Positions 8,475 through 17,412 of a stretch of 64,000 nt of DNA are shown here, in pieces (the stretch's first letter is position 1; every line of letters begins with the position of its first letter). The stretch is taken from positions 1-64,000 of the forward strand of contig NZ_WIVE01000003.1 of the NCBI RefSeq assembly GCF_009601025.1, written 5' to 3'. Source of the DNA: Roseospira navarrensis. Lineage in GTDB: Bacteria; Pseudomonadota; Alphaproteobacteria; Rhodospirillales; Rhodospirillaceae. Under the pieces are notes generated by a model. That model had not been told where the DNA came from. It searched no databases and saw only the letters and a list, made by a program, of their open reading frames with translations. Position numbers and translations under genes: made by a program.

Positions 8475-8556
8475 GTCCTTCAGGCCTCGGTCCAGGCGAT
8501 CACTGCGCTGGCGTTCCGCAGTGTGGTGGATGATCCGACGCGGTGTAAGTCTCCGG
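8475..8556 (+). pseudogene. Relic of an IS110-family transposase, cut by the IS3 element
   Basis: One frame encodes VQAITALAFRSVVDDPTRCKS, which closely resembles the C-terminal Transposase_20 domain of IS110/IS116/IS902 transposases. Only about 27 codons remain: no start is present, and the frame runs straight into the left end of the IS3 element. It is evidence of an earlier insertion here. Confidence 0.6.
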
Positions 8557-8583
8557 TGACCCTGCTCCAAAACGGTGGACACC
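8557..8583 (+). repeat. IS3 left terminal inverted repeat
   Basis: A 27-bp end that matches the complement of the right end at 22 positions, with the final GTGGACACC identical in both. Confidence 0.88.
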
Positions 8584-8618
8584 TCCGTTAAGCTCCCTGG
8601 GGAGCGGAGAAGTGGACG

Positions 8619-8950
8619 ATGACGAGCAAGACACGACGGACCTTCACGGACGAGTTCAAGCAGGAATCGGTGGCGTTGTTGGAGAGCAGCGGCCGGGCCC
8701 CAATCAGTTTGTGGGGGCGCATATCGCGTCCGAGCTGGGCATCCAGCCTTCCATGCTGAGGAACTGGCGCCGACGGTTCGGAGGGCCAGGGGGGACGCCG
8801 CGCCCCTCCCAAAGGCAGGCGGCGGCCCCCCTGGCCTGCGATGAACAGGCGAAGGAAATCGCGCGCCTGAAACGTGAAGTGGATCACCTGCGCATGGAGC
8901 GGGATATTCTAAAAAAAACTGTCTCCATCATATCGGGTCCAGTGAAATGA
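8619..8950 (+). pseudogene. IS3 orfA (HTH protein), frameshifted
   Basis: The ATG opens a typical IS3 OrfA N-terminus (MTSKTRRTFTDEFKQESVAL), but this frame stops after about 46 codons. The rest of the helix-turn-helix (ELGIQPSMLRNWRRRF) and the coiled coil (EIARLKREVDHLRMERDILK) are in another frame, so about one base was lost between 8695 and 8735. A GTG at 8612 opens the downstream frame but gives a meaningless N-terminus. The product would bind the IS ends and form the N-terminal part of the OrfAB transposase. Confidence 0.75.
8911..8918 (+). other. Slippery A8 run for programmed -1 frameshift, orfA to orfB
   Basis: Eight adenines lie about 30 bases before the orfA stop, in the position where IS3 elements slip -1 to make the OrfAB fusion transposase. 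The orfB frame is -1 to the orfA C-terminal frame, as required. Confidence 0.65.
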
Positions 8951-9807
8951 AGTTCCGCATCGTTGAAGACTGTCGAGAGGAGTATCCCGTTCGTGTCATC
9001 TGCCGCGCGCTCGATGTCTCGGCTTCCGAATACTATGCTTGGCGTGACCGACCCGAAAGTCCACGCAAGGCCGAGAACCGCCGTCTTCTTGGCGATATCC
9101 AGCGCCTTCATCACGAGCACTCAGGGCGGTACGGCTCGCCCCGCATCCACATCGCTCTCGGCGAGGAGGGCTGGACCGTCAGCCGGGGGCGGGTGGCGCG
9201 CCTGATGCGCCGCCATGGCGTCCAGGCCAAACAACGCCGCGCCTTTCGGCCGTGTACCACGGACAGCAACCACACTCTGCCCGTGGCGCCCAACCTGCTG
9301 GACCGGCAGTTCTCGCCTGACGCCCCGGGGCGAGCCTGGGTTGCCGACATCTCGTACATCCCAACTGACGAGGGCTGGCTGTACCTCGCCGTGGTCCTCG
9401 ACCTGTTCAGTCGCAAGGTGGTCGGCTGGGCGATGCGCGACCACATGCGCACCGAACTGCCGCTGGCGGCCTTGATGATGGCCACCCAGCGCCAAAAGCC
9501 TCCGCCTAGCCTGATCCACCATTCCGACCGGGGCAGCCAGTATGCCTCCCATGACTACAGAAAAGCGTTGGAAAACAGTGGCCTGACCCCCTCCATGAGC
9601 CGCAAGGCCAACTGCTGGGACAACGCACCCATGGAAAGTTTCTTCGGCACCCTCAAAACCGAACTGGTCAACGGACGCCGATATGCAACCCGCGAGGAGG
9701 CCAAACGCGACCTGTTCGCCTACATCGAAGGCTATTACAATCGCCGGCGCCTGCACTCGGCGCTCGGCTACATCACCCCCGAGCAGGCCGAGCTTCGCGC
9801 CGCATAA
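8947..9807 (+). CDS. IS3-family transposase OrfB (DDE integrase)
   Basis: This 286-residue protein is the catalytic half of an IS3 transposase. The HTH_21 region (HSGRYGSPRIHIALGEEGW) is followed by the rve core with the first Asp in VADISYIPT, the second in HSDRGSQYAS and the Glu in DNAPMESFFG; the tail YNRRRLHSALGYITPEQ is typical. The frame is intact. Its ATG overlaps the orfA stop (ATGA), but active transposase would come from the frameshifted fusion, which the broken orfA prevents. Confidence 0.95.
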   Translation: MKFRIVEDCREEYPVRVICRALDVSASEYYAWRDRPESPRKAENRRLLGDIQRLHHEHSGRYGSPRIHIALGEEGWTVSRGRVARLMRRHGVQAKQRRAFRPCTTDSNHTLPVAPNLLDRQFSPDAPGRAWVADISYIPTDEGWLYLAVVLDLFSRKVVGWAMRDHMRTELPLAALMMATQRQKPPPSLIHHSDRGSQYASHDYRKALENSGLTPSMSRKANCWDNAPMESFFGTLKTELVNGRRYATREEAKRDLFAYIEGYYNRRRLHSALGYITPEQAELRAA

Positions 9808-9810
9808 CCC

Positions 9811-9837
9811 GGTGTCCACTTTTTCGGGGCAAGGTCA
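9811..9837 (-). repeat. IS3 right terminal inverted repeat
   Basis: The 27-bp partner of the left end, ending in TCA as expected for the IS3 family. Confidence 0.88.
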
Positions 9838-9864
9838 TTTGGAGAGTGCGTTTAAAAGTAGAAC

Positions 9865-9954
9865 TGGCGGAAGGGGTGGGATTCGAACCCACGGTACGGT
9901 TGCCCGCACGGCGGTTTTCAAGACCGCTGCAATCGACCACTCTGCCACCCTTCC
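9865..9954 (-). tRNA. tRNA-Ser (anticodon UGA)
   Basis: On the minus strand the acceptor arm GGAAGGG pairs with CCCTTCC, followed by G73 and an encoded CCA (9867-9865). The anticodon stem GCGGT/ACCGC encloses loop CTTGAAA with anticodon TGA (9920-9918). A long variable arm and the T-arm GGTTCGAATCC mark it as a type II serine tRNA, which reads UCN codons. It lies next to the IS3 element. Confidence 0.95.
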
Positions 9955-10071
9955 CAGGCACCCCGCGCGCGGCCCTCCCTTGTGTCCAAGACGGGCGGGC
10001 AGGTCAATCCCTGATAGAGGCCCGCGCCCCACCCCCTTCCCTTTCCGGGCGGACCGGCGCAGACTGCCGCC

Positions 10072-10722
10072 ATGCCCGACTTCTCCCTGGAATGCGCCCA
10101 CACGGGGCTCGTCTGCGGTGTGGACGAGGCCGGACGCGGCCCCCTCGCCGGCCCGCTGGTCGCCGCCGCCGCCGTGCTGGACCGCGACCGGCTGCCCGCG
10201 TCCCTGCGGGACGGCCTGGACGATTCCAAGGCCCTGAAGCCCGCCCGGCGCGAAGATTTGCTCGCGGCCATGGAGAACAGCGCCGCCGTGCGCCTGTCCG
10301 TCGCGGTGGTGGACGTGGACGAGATCGCGCGCCGCAACATCCTGGGCGCCACCCTGGCCGGCATGGCGCGGGCCGTTGCCGGACTGGGCGCGCCGCCGCC
10401 GACCCTGGCGCTGGTGGACGGCAACCGGCCGCCCACCCTGGCCCCGGATCCGCCCTGCGCCGTGCAATGCGTGGTCAAGGGCGACGCCCGCAGCCTGTCC
10501 ATCGCCGCCGCCTCCATCGCCGCCAAGGTGACGCGGGACCGGATCATGGTGGCCCTGGACGCCCGCCATCCCGGCTATGGCTGGGCGCGCAACATGGGCT
10601 ACGGCACCGCCGAGCATCTGGCGGCCCTGCGCACCCTGGGCGCCACGCCGCACCACCGGCGCGGGTTCGCCCCCGTGCGGGCCGTTCTGGAGGCGGCGCA
10701 GCCCGCCATCCCTGGTGTCTGA
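10072..10722 (+). CDS. rnhB: Ribonuclease HII
   Basis: This 216-residue enzyme removes ribonucleotides and RNA primers from RNA-DNA hybrids in the cytoplasm. The motif [13 protein letters not shown] near residues 16-28 supplies the first Asp and Glu of the DEDD active site. The Asp of LALVDGN and that of [20 protein letters not shown] supply the others, and the C-terminal HHRRGFAPV is typical. It precedes ccrM, a neighbour pairing common in alphaproteobacteria. Length is normal and the frame is intact. Confidence 0.97.
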   Translation: MPDFSLECAHTGLVCGVDEAGRGPLAGPLVAAAAVLDRDRLPASLRDGLDDSKALKPARREDLLAAMENSAAVRLSVAVVDVDEIARRNILGATLAGMARAVAGLGAPPPTLALVDGNRPPTLAPDPPCAVQCVVKGDARSLSIAAASIAAKVTRDRIMVALDARHPGYGWARNMGYGTAEHLAALRTLGATPHHRRGFAPVRAVLEAAQPAIPGV

Positions 10723-10755
10723 GCGTCACCCGCCCCCCACATGCTGACGGCTCAC

Positions 10756-12030
<1,275 letters not shown>

Positions 12031-12181
12031 CGCCGTCGCCGCGGCCGTCCCGCGCTATTGGTGGCCTTTTGATGGCGTGGTCCGGGTCCCTCTCGGGTGT
12101 CGCGTGTCACGCCGGCCCCCCCTCCCGACCTCGCCCATGAATGGGGGAGAAGTCCCGGTCCACCCGGCGCCAGCCGGACGC

Positions 12182-12202
12182 CCTCCCCATCGAATGGGGA
12201 GG
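12182..12202 (+). repeat. Short palindrome in the ccrM-marR gap
   Basis: CCTCCCCAT and ATGGGGAGG form a perfect 9-bp stem around a 3-base loop. Related C-runs and G-runs lie on both sides (12130-12220), so it looks like a degenerate REP-type repeat; it could also help end both convergent transcripts. Confidence 0.55.
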
Positions 12203-12285
12203 ACTGGGGAGGGGGTGTGGCGGGCGCATGCCACCGTCCGGAAACCACGACCCGGGTTCTCCGCGATGCGCCCTATATCTCGGGC

Positions 12286-12798
12286 TCAGTCGCGCCCGTA
12301 GCGGATATAGTCCGTCCAGGTGCGTTCCAGGTGTTCCAGGGTGCCGAACGCGGTGCGCAGGTTCTCGTCCGTCACGTTGTGGCGCTTGAGGTTTTCAACC
12401 AGCGCCTGCTGCAACTCGAACACCACCCGCGAAATGTTGAAGCCCTGCTCCGTCAGGCTGAGCCGGGTCGCGCGCCGATCATGCGGGCTGCGTTCCTGGG
12501 TCAGGTATCCCAACTCGGTCAACTTCTTGATGTTGTACGACACGTTGGAGCCGTGGTAGTAGCCGCGGTCCCGCAGATCGCGGATCACCACGTCTTCCTG
12601 CCCGATGTTGAACAGCAACAGGGCCTGAACGGCATTGATGTCCTCGTTGCCGACCCGTCGCAGTTCCGTGCGCAGCACGTCGAGAAAATGGCGATGCAAC
12701 CGCTCAACCAGTTGGACGATCGCCGAATAGGACTCGTACACTCCAGCCCCCGTGTTTTGGTCAACTGTGGCCGTGGATGCCCAGCGGGGCGCGGGCAT
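12286..12798 (-). CDS. MarR-family winged-helix regulator, LdtR-like
   Basis: This 170-residue protein has the MarR fold. The recognition region RDLRDRGYYHGSNVSYNIKK and the wing SPHDRRATRLSLTEQG are clear, between N- and C-terminal dimerisation helices. The GYYHGSNVSYNIKKL string resembles LdtR of Liberibacter and Sinorhizobium, which controls an L,D-transpeptidase gene and stress tolerance; that assignment is from memory and moderate. It is convergent with ccrM and has no operon partner. An L,D-transpeptidase gene lies about 31 kb away in this window. Confidence 0.82.
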   Translation of the reverse strand: MPAPRWASTATVDQNTGAGVYESYSAIVQLVERLHRHFLDVLRTELRRVGNEDINAVQALLLFNIGQEDVVIRDLRDRGYYHGSNVSYNIKKLTELGYLTQERSPHDRRATRLSLTEQGFNISRVVFELQQALVENLKRHNVTDENLRTAFGTLEHLERTWTDYIRYGRD

Positions 12799-13015
12799 TA
12801 AGGCTCCATCGCATTTTCACCGCTTTGCAGGCAATCTTCAAGAAAAACCTTAAGCGGAATAGAGAAGATCAGCCAGAACCATCCGTTTTCACCAATCCTG
12901 GACCACTGAAAAGGGGTCAGGCTAACGATCCTCCGGACTCCATGAGCGGGCCCGTGCCCCACCCCAAGCCGTGCACACCGACCCCGCAACACGGACTCGA
13001 TGACATGGCGACCGG

Positions 13016-14233
13016 CTAGCCGGGCGGCTCGCCCGATCCCGTCAGGGCCAGATCATCCCGGTGCACCAGTTCGTCCGGCCCCCGGTAGCCCACCGTCGCC
13101 TCGATGTCCCCGGTGCGGTGCCCGGCGAGGCGGCGCGCCTCGTCGGACGGATAATTGCACAGGCCGACACCGAGCACCCGGCCGCCCGGGTCGGTGATGC
13201 GCACCGGCGCGCCCTTCTGGAAGACGCCATCGACCCGCGTCACGCCGGCCGGCAGCAGGCTCTTGCCGTCCATCAGCGCCCGCACCGCACCCGCATCCAG
13301 CCGGAGCGTGCCCTCGGGCTTGAGCGCCCCGGCGATCCAGCGCTTGCGGGCGGCGCGCGGCTCCTGCGCGGGCACGAACCAGGTGCACGGACCGCCGGCC
13401 TCCAGCGCGCCCAGCGGCCCCAGCCCCTTGCCGGGCGCGATCACCATGGCGCAGCCCGCATCCATGGCGACACGGGCGGCGATCAGCTTGGTGACCATGC
13501 CGCCGGTGCCCATGGACGAGCCGGCCGCGCCCGCCATGGCCTCGATCTCCGGGGTCAGCTCGCGCACCTCGTCCAGGCGCCGCGCGGACGGGTCCACGCG
13601 CGGGTCCGCCGTGTACAGGCCATCGATGTCCGACAGCAACACCAGCGCATCCGCCGAGACCATGGCCGCCACCCGCGCGGCCAGCCGGTCGTTGTCGCCG
13701 AACCGGATCTCCTGCGTGGTCACGGTGTCGTTCTCGTTCACCACCGGCACCACGCCCAGGGACAGCAGTTGGTCCAGTGTCTTGCGGGCGTTCAGATAGC
13801 GGCGTCGGTTCTCGCTGTCGTCCAGGGTCAACAGCACCTGGGCCACGGTGATGTCGTGGTGGGCGAGCGCCTCCTGCCAGGCGTGGGCAAGGCGGATCTG
13901 TCCGGCGGCGGCGGCGGCCTGCTTCTCCTCCAGGCGCAAGGCCCGGCCCGAGCCGGTCAGACCAAGCACCCGGCGCCCCACCGCGATCGCGCCCGAGGAC
14001 ACCAGGATCACGTCCTGTCCCCGCCGGCGCAGCAGGGCCACCTCGTCGGTCAGGGCGTCCAGCCAGGTCCGATGGGTCTTGCCGGTGCGGTCGTCCACCA
14101 GCAGGGCCGAGCCGATCTTGATGACCAGACGGCGGGCCGTGCGCAAGCGGGCCGTCGGCGGAACCTCCGCCAAGACGTGGGACGGCGCGGATGGAGACAC
14201 GGAGGGGAAAGCGCCGGTGGCGGGATCGGTCAT
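13016..14233 (-). CDS. proB: Glutamate 5-kinase with PUA domain
   Basis: This protein of about 405 residues phosphorylates glutamate with ATP, the first step of proline synthesis. The amino-acid-kinase domain begins with [11 protein letters not shown] and includes [14 protein letters not shown], the glutamate loop [17 protein letters not shown] and the nucleotide loop [12 protein letters not shown]. The last 80 residues ([13 protein letters not shown], then [14 protein letters not shown]) are a PUA domain. The ATG at 14233 is preferred; a GTG 15 bases upstream is also open, and neither has a clear Shine-Dalgarno site. The first 30 residues are an unconserved extension. Confidence 0.95.
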   Translation of the reverse strand: MTDPATGAFPSVSPSAPSHVLAEVPPTARLRTARRLVIKIGSALLVDDRTGKTHRTWLDALTDEVALLRRRGQDVILVSSGAIAVGRRVLGLTGSGRALRLEEKQAAAAAGQIRLAHAWQEALAHHDITVAQVLLTLDDSENRRRYLNARKTLDQLLSLGVVPVVNENDTVTTQEIRFGDNDRLAARVAAMVSADALVLLSDIDGLYTADPRVDPSARRLDEVRELTPEIEAMAGAAGSSMGTGGMVTKLIAARVAMDAGCAMVIAPGKGLGPLGALEAGGPCTWFVPAQEPRAARKRWIAGALKPEGTLRLDAGAVRALMDGKSLLPAGVTRVDGVFQKGAPVRITDPGGRVLGVGLCNYPSDEARRLAGHRTGDIEATVGYRGPDELVHRDDLALTGSGEPPG

Positions 14234-14321
14234 GGCACGGTCAGTCACGGACGGGAGCGGTTTCGGGCAGCGGACGGAACGGACACCGGCGGCGCCCCTC
14301 AGGCCCCGGCCGCATGCGAGA

Positions 14322-14345
14322 AGGGGCGCCCCGAGGGGCGCCCCT
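14322..14345 (-). terminator. Hairpin between mlaA and proB
   Basis: AGGGGCGCC and GGCGCCCCT form a perfect 9-bp GC stem with a 6-base loop just after the mlaA stop on the minus strand. There is no T-run, so it may act as a pause or RNA-stability element as much as a terminator. Confidence 0.5.
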
Positions 14346-14388
14346 GTCGAGAGGGTGACGCGCCGGGGGCGGCCGGCGCGGGCCTGTC

Positions 14389-15348
14389 TCAGCCGCCGAC
14401 GGCGTCGGACCCGGCCGGCTCCGGCACGGTGTCGCCGGTGCGCACGCGCGAGATCGCGGGGGCGCTGGCGGCCGGGTTGCCTTCGTCGTTGGCGATGGCG
14501 GCGCGCCGCGACTGGACGTACAGGCTGCGCACGGCGGCGTAGAAGTCGATGGACGTGGACCGCAGCTCCTCTAGACGATTGGTGTTGCTGCCGAGCTGGC
14601 TGGACACCGTCGCATAGGTCTTCATCCGCGCCATGTTCTGCCCGGTGTTGCCGGTCAGCCAGAACATGGGGTCGCTGACCATGTCCACCATGCGGCCGAC
14701 GCCGTCGCGCGGGTTGCCCGGGCCGAGCAGCGGATAGACCATGTACGGGCTGTCGCCGAGGCCCCAGACGCCCAGGGTCTGGCCGAAGTCCTCGGAGTGC
14801 TTGGGCAGACCCATCTCCTCGGCCGCATCCACGAAGCCCAGCAGGCCCACGGTGGAGTTCACGCCGAAGCGCTGGGTGGTCACCCAGGCGCGGTCCACCT
14901 CACCCTGCAGCAGGTCGTTCAGCAGGATCACGGGCGTGGACACGTTGTGCAGGAAGTTGTCCACGTTGTCCTGACGCTCTTCCGGCAGCACGCCGTAGGG
15001 CGCAATGACCGGCTGCAGGAACATGTAGATGAGCGTGTTGAGGTCGAAGACGTAGCGGTTCCAGTCCTCGTACGGGTCCGACACCAGCGTGTCTTCCACC
15101 GCATCCGGATTGTCGATGTCCGGGGCCGACTGGGCCAGCGCCGCAAGCTGGTCGCCCGCCTGCCCGGTGGGGGCCTGGGCCTGCAGCGTGGCGGAGGGCG
15201 CGCCCGCCGAAGCCGTGGACGCCGATGCCGTGGGCACGGTGTCCGCGTCCCGCATGGCGGCACATCCGCCGAGAAGGCTCACTCCAACCATCGCGGTCGC
15301 CAGACCCACAAGAGCCCGCCGCGCGTCTTTCCTTGTCACGTGTGTCAT
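14389..15348 (-). CDS. mlaA: MlaA/VacJ-family phospholipid-transport lipoprotein
   Basis: This 319-residue lipoprotein should remove misplaced phospholipids from the outer leaflet of the outer membrane as the MlaA part of the Mla pathway. The signal peptide ends in the lipobox LLGGC. The VacJ core shows [14 protein letters not shown], the hydrophobic [13 protein letters not shown], and [20 protein letters not shown]. The N-terminal linker is rich in Ala/Ser/Thr, and the C-terminus carries a non-conserved tail of about 40 residues. The start was set at MTHVTRKD, directly before the signal peptide; a much longer frame is not coding. No Mla ABC genes are nearby. Confidence 0.93.
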   Translation of the reverse strand: MTHVTRKDARRALVGLATAMVGVSLLGGCAAMRDADTVPTASASTASAGAPSATLQAQAPTGQAGDQLAALAQSAPDIDNPDAVEDTLVSDPYEDWNRYVFDLNTLIYMFLQPVIAPYGVLPEERQDNVDNFLHNVSTPVILLNDLLQGEVDRAWVTTQRFGVNSTVGLLGFVDAAEEMGLPKHSEDFGQTLGVWGLGDSPYMVYPLLGPGNPRDGVGRMVDMVSDPMFWLTGNTGQNMARMKTYATVSSQLGSNTNRLEELRSTSIDFYAAVRSLYVQSRRAAIANDEGNPAASAPAISRVRTGDTVPEPAGSDAVGG

Positions 15349-16040
15349 GCCGTACCGCCGCCCCACCTGAAATTCGAGACCGTTCTTGATCGCGTTGACC
15401 GAACACCGGACCCCGGGCGCGCGACAGGACTGGCGCACCGCACTCCGACGGTCACATCCTAACGAGAAGCGTGTCGGGGTGCGAGCCCCGTTTCCCGCCC
15501 GCCGGGGTCGCTCGCGGGGCGGGGCGGGCTCCCGAGGCGCCGCCCCCCGGAGCGGGATCCGCGTCCCGCCTGCCGCGCCCGGATGGCCGCCACCCCCTCC
15601 AGACCTGTAGATGCCCCACCCTAAGGCATTGATATCATGGGCGGTTCCAAGGACACGGTGCCGTGTGCACGCGCCGCGCGAGCCCGTCGCGGGCGGGCAC
15701 CCGGCACCCCGCCCATCGCACCCCCGCAGCAAAATGAGGGGCCGATGTGGCACTCCCGCAACACTGGCGCCGCTCCGGACCACGCGGCCTGCAACGATTC
15801 GCCCCGGCGCCAATTCTGATCGGGATTCCAACCCCTTATACGTCAATCGCGTGGCCGCCAAACCGGAAAAACTGGTTGAAATGTGACGAAAATAGAACAG
15901 ACTGAAGCGGTGGTCGCCCGGGTCACACGGGGACTCGACGCGCCGAAGGCGATGACCCGCCGCCCACATCAAAAACGGTCGAATGACCGGGCACTCACTT
16001 GAAGCCTGTTTTTTTGGCTGAGATTTTTGGGGGAAACCAG
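15349..16040. other. Divergent intergenic region, mlaA / fadL-type porin
   Basis: About 690 bases without a credible gene. The mlaA-proximal half is GC-rich; the half near the porin gene is more AT-rich (about 15810-16035) and should hold its promoter. I could not identify convincing -35/-10 elements or an RNA gene. Confidence 0.5.
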
Positions 16041-17318
16041 ATGCGTGGGCGTTCATACCGCCGGATCGTTGCCGGCCTGTGCTGCCTTGGAGGTGTCGCG
16101 ACGGGGGCCACCGTCGCCGAGGCCTCGGGCTTCCAACTCAAGGAACAAAGCGCCGAGGGCCTCGGTAATGCCTATGCCGGCTCGACGGCGAAGGCGTACG
16201 ATCCCAGCACGGCCTTCTACAACCCGGCCGGCATGACGCGGCTGAAGGGCATTCAGGGCCAGATGTCCGGGGCCCTGGTGTCGCCCACCGCCTACTTCAG
16301 CGGGTCCGCCACCTCCTCGGCGACGGGCGCCGCCATCAGCGGCGGCGGCGGCGGGGATGCCGCCGAGGACGCCTTCCTGCCCTCGATCTACGGCGTCTAT
16401 CCGCTGACCGACGACCTGACGTTCGGGCTCGCGATCAACGTGCCGTTCGGCATGAGCACCTCCTACGCCGACGACTGGGTGGGGCGCTATCAGGCGGTGG
16501 ATTCCTATCTGCAGGTCACCAGCGTGATGCCCAGCATCGCCTGGCGCGTGAACGACAATCTGTCGGTCTCGCTGGGGCCGGTCATGCAGTACACCGAGGC
16601 CCGCCTGACCTCCGCCATCAACAATCTGGCCTTCTCCGGTATCGACGGCGAACAGAAGCTGACCGGCGACGCCTTCGGCTTCGGCGGCAATCTGGGCCTG
16701 TTGTGGGAGTTCAACGAGTCCTCCCGCATCGGCCTCAATTACCGATCCCAGATCCACCACATCCTGCGCGGCCGGGTCAACTATTCCGATGTGGCGCCCC
16801 AGCTTGTGGCCCTGCGCAACATGGTGGACAGCGACGCCACGGCGGAGTTGACCACGCCCGACGTCCTCAGCATCGGCGCCTATCACGCCTTCAATCCGGA
16901 ATGGGCCGTGGTCGCCGACGTGGCCTGGACCCGCTGGTCGGTGTTCAACGAGTTGAAGACCAAGACCGACGTGGGGCCGGACGGTCTGACCCGCGAGAAC
17001 TGGCACGACACCGTGTTCGCCTCGATCGGCGCGATCTGGACGCCCAACGAGCACTGGTCGTTCCGGGGCGGCGTCGCCTACGACATGTCGCCCATCCCCG
17101 ACACGTACCGCACCGCCCGCATTCCCGGCGAGGACCGCTACTGGCTGTCCGGCGGCGCGTCCTATCACTTCGAGGACTGGCTGAGCGTGGACGCGGGCTA
17201 TGCCCACGTCTTCGTCAACGACGCATCGATCAACGAAACCTCCTCGCAGGGCACCCTGGTCGGCAACTACTCGAACGGCATCAACATCTTCAGCCTGGGC
17301 GGCACGCTCCGGTTCTGA
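16041..17318 (+). CDS. FadL/TodX-family outer-membrane transporter
   Basis: This 425-residue beta-barrel protein belongs to the OMPP1/FadL/TodX family, which takes up long-chain fatty acids and other hydrophobic compounds. A signal peptide ends near AEASG, and the mature N-terminus SGFQLKEQSAEGLGNAYAG plus FYNPAGMTRLKG is the family hatch signature. Alternating strands continue to the C-terminal TLRF, a proper outer-membrane sorting signal ending in Phe. The ATG follows GGGGGA. It is divergent from mlaA, another lipid-handling outer-membrane gene, and is followed by a terminator. The substrate cannot be set by sequence. Confidence 0.93.
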   Translation: MRGRSYRRIVAGLCCLGGVATGATVAEASGFQLKEQSAEGLGNAYAGSTAKAYDPSTAFYNPAGMTRLKGIQGQMSGALVSPTAYFSGSATSSATGAAISGGGGGDAAEDAFLPSIYGVYPLTDDLTFGLAINVPFGMSTSYADDWVGRYQAVDSYLQVTSVMPSIAWRVNDNLSVSLGPVMQYTEARLTSAINNLAFSGIDGEQKLTGDAFGFGGNLGLLWEFNESSRIGLNYRSQIHHILRGRVNYSDVAPQLVALRNMVDSDATAELTTPDVLSIGAYHAFNPEWAVVADVAWTRWSVFNELKTKTDVGPDGLTRENWHDTVFASIGAIWTPNEHWSFRGGVAYDMSPIPDTYRTARIPGEDRYWLSGGASYHFEDWLSVDAGYAHVFVNDASINETSSQGTLVGNYSNGINIFSLGGTLRF

Positions 17319-17344
17319 CCGGGCCGGCGGCGGGCGGCCTCCAG

Positions 17345-17379
17345 AAAAGGGGTTGCGGCGGTCGCCGGTCCCCCTTTTT
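17345..17379 (+). terminator. Intrinsic terminator after the FadL-type porin
   Basis: AAAAGGGG (17345-17352) pairs with CCCCTTTT (17371-17378), with an inner GC-rich loop, and the run ends in TTTTT. It lies 26 bases after the stop codon. Confidence 0.75.
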
Positions 17380-17412
17380 GATGGCGGACAGTCCCCCCTT
17401 GCGGAAGTCGTG

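Larger units (their letters stand above)
8557..9837 (+). mobile_element. IS3-family insertion sequence
   Basis: A 1281-bp element with terminal inverted repeats beginning TGA and ending TCA, and two overlapping frames, orfA and orfB, joined at an A8 slippery run. OrfB has the DDE residues. No target-site duplication is visible (CCGG on the left, TTTG on the right), which suggests a deletion or recombination at one end. The left end abuts the IS110 relic; the right end is 27 bases from the tRNA-Ser gene. OrfA is frameshifted, so the copy is probably no longer active alone. Confidence 0.9.

Noticed and set aside
12857-12892. Third GGAATA...CGTT match
   Set aside because: The spacing is 22 bases, not 16, and no gene begins downstream in that direction.
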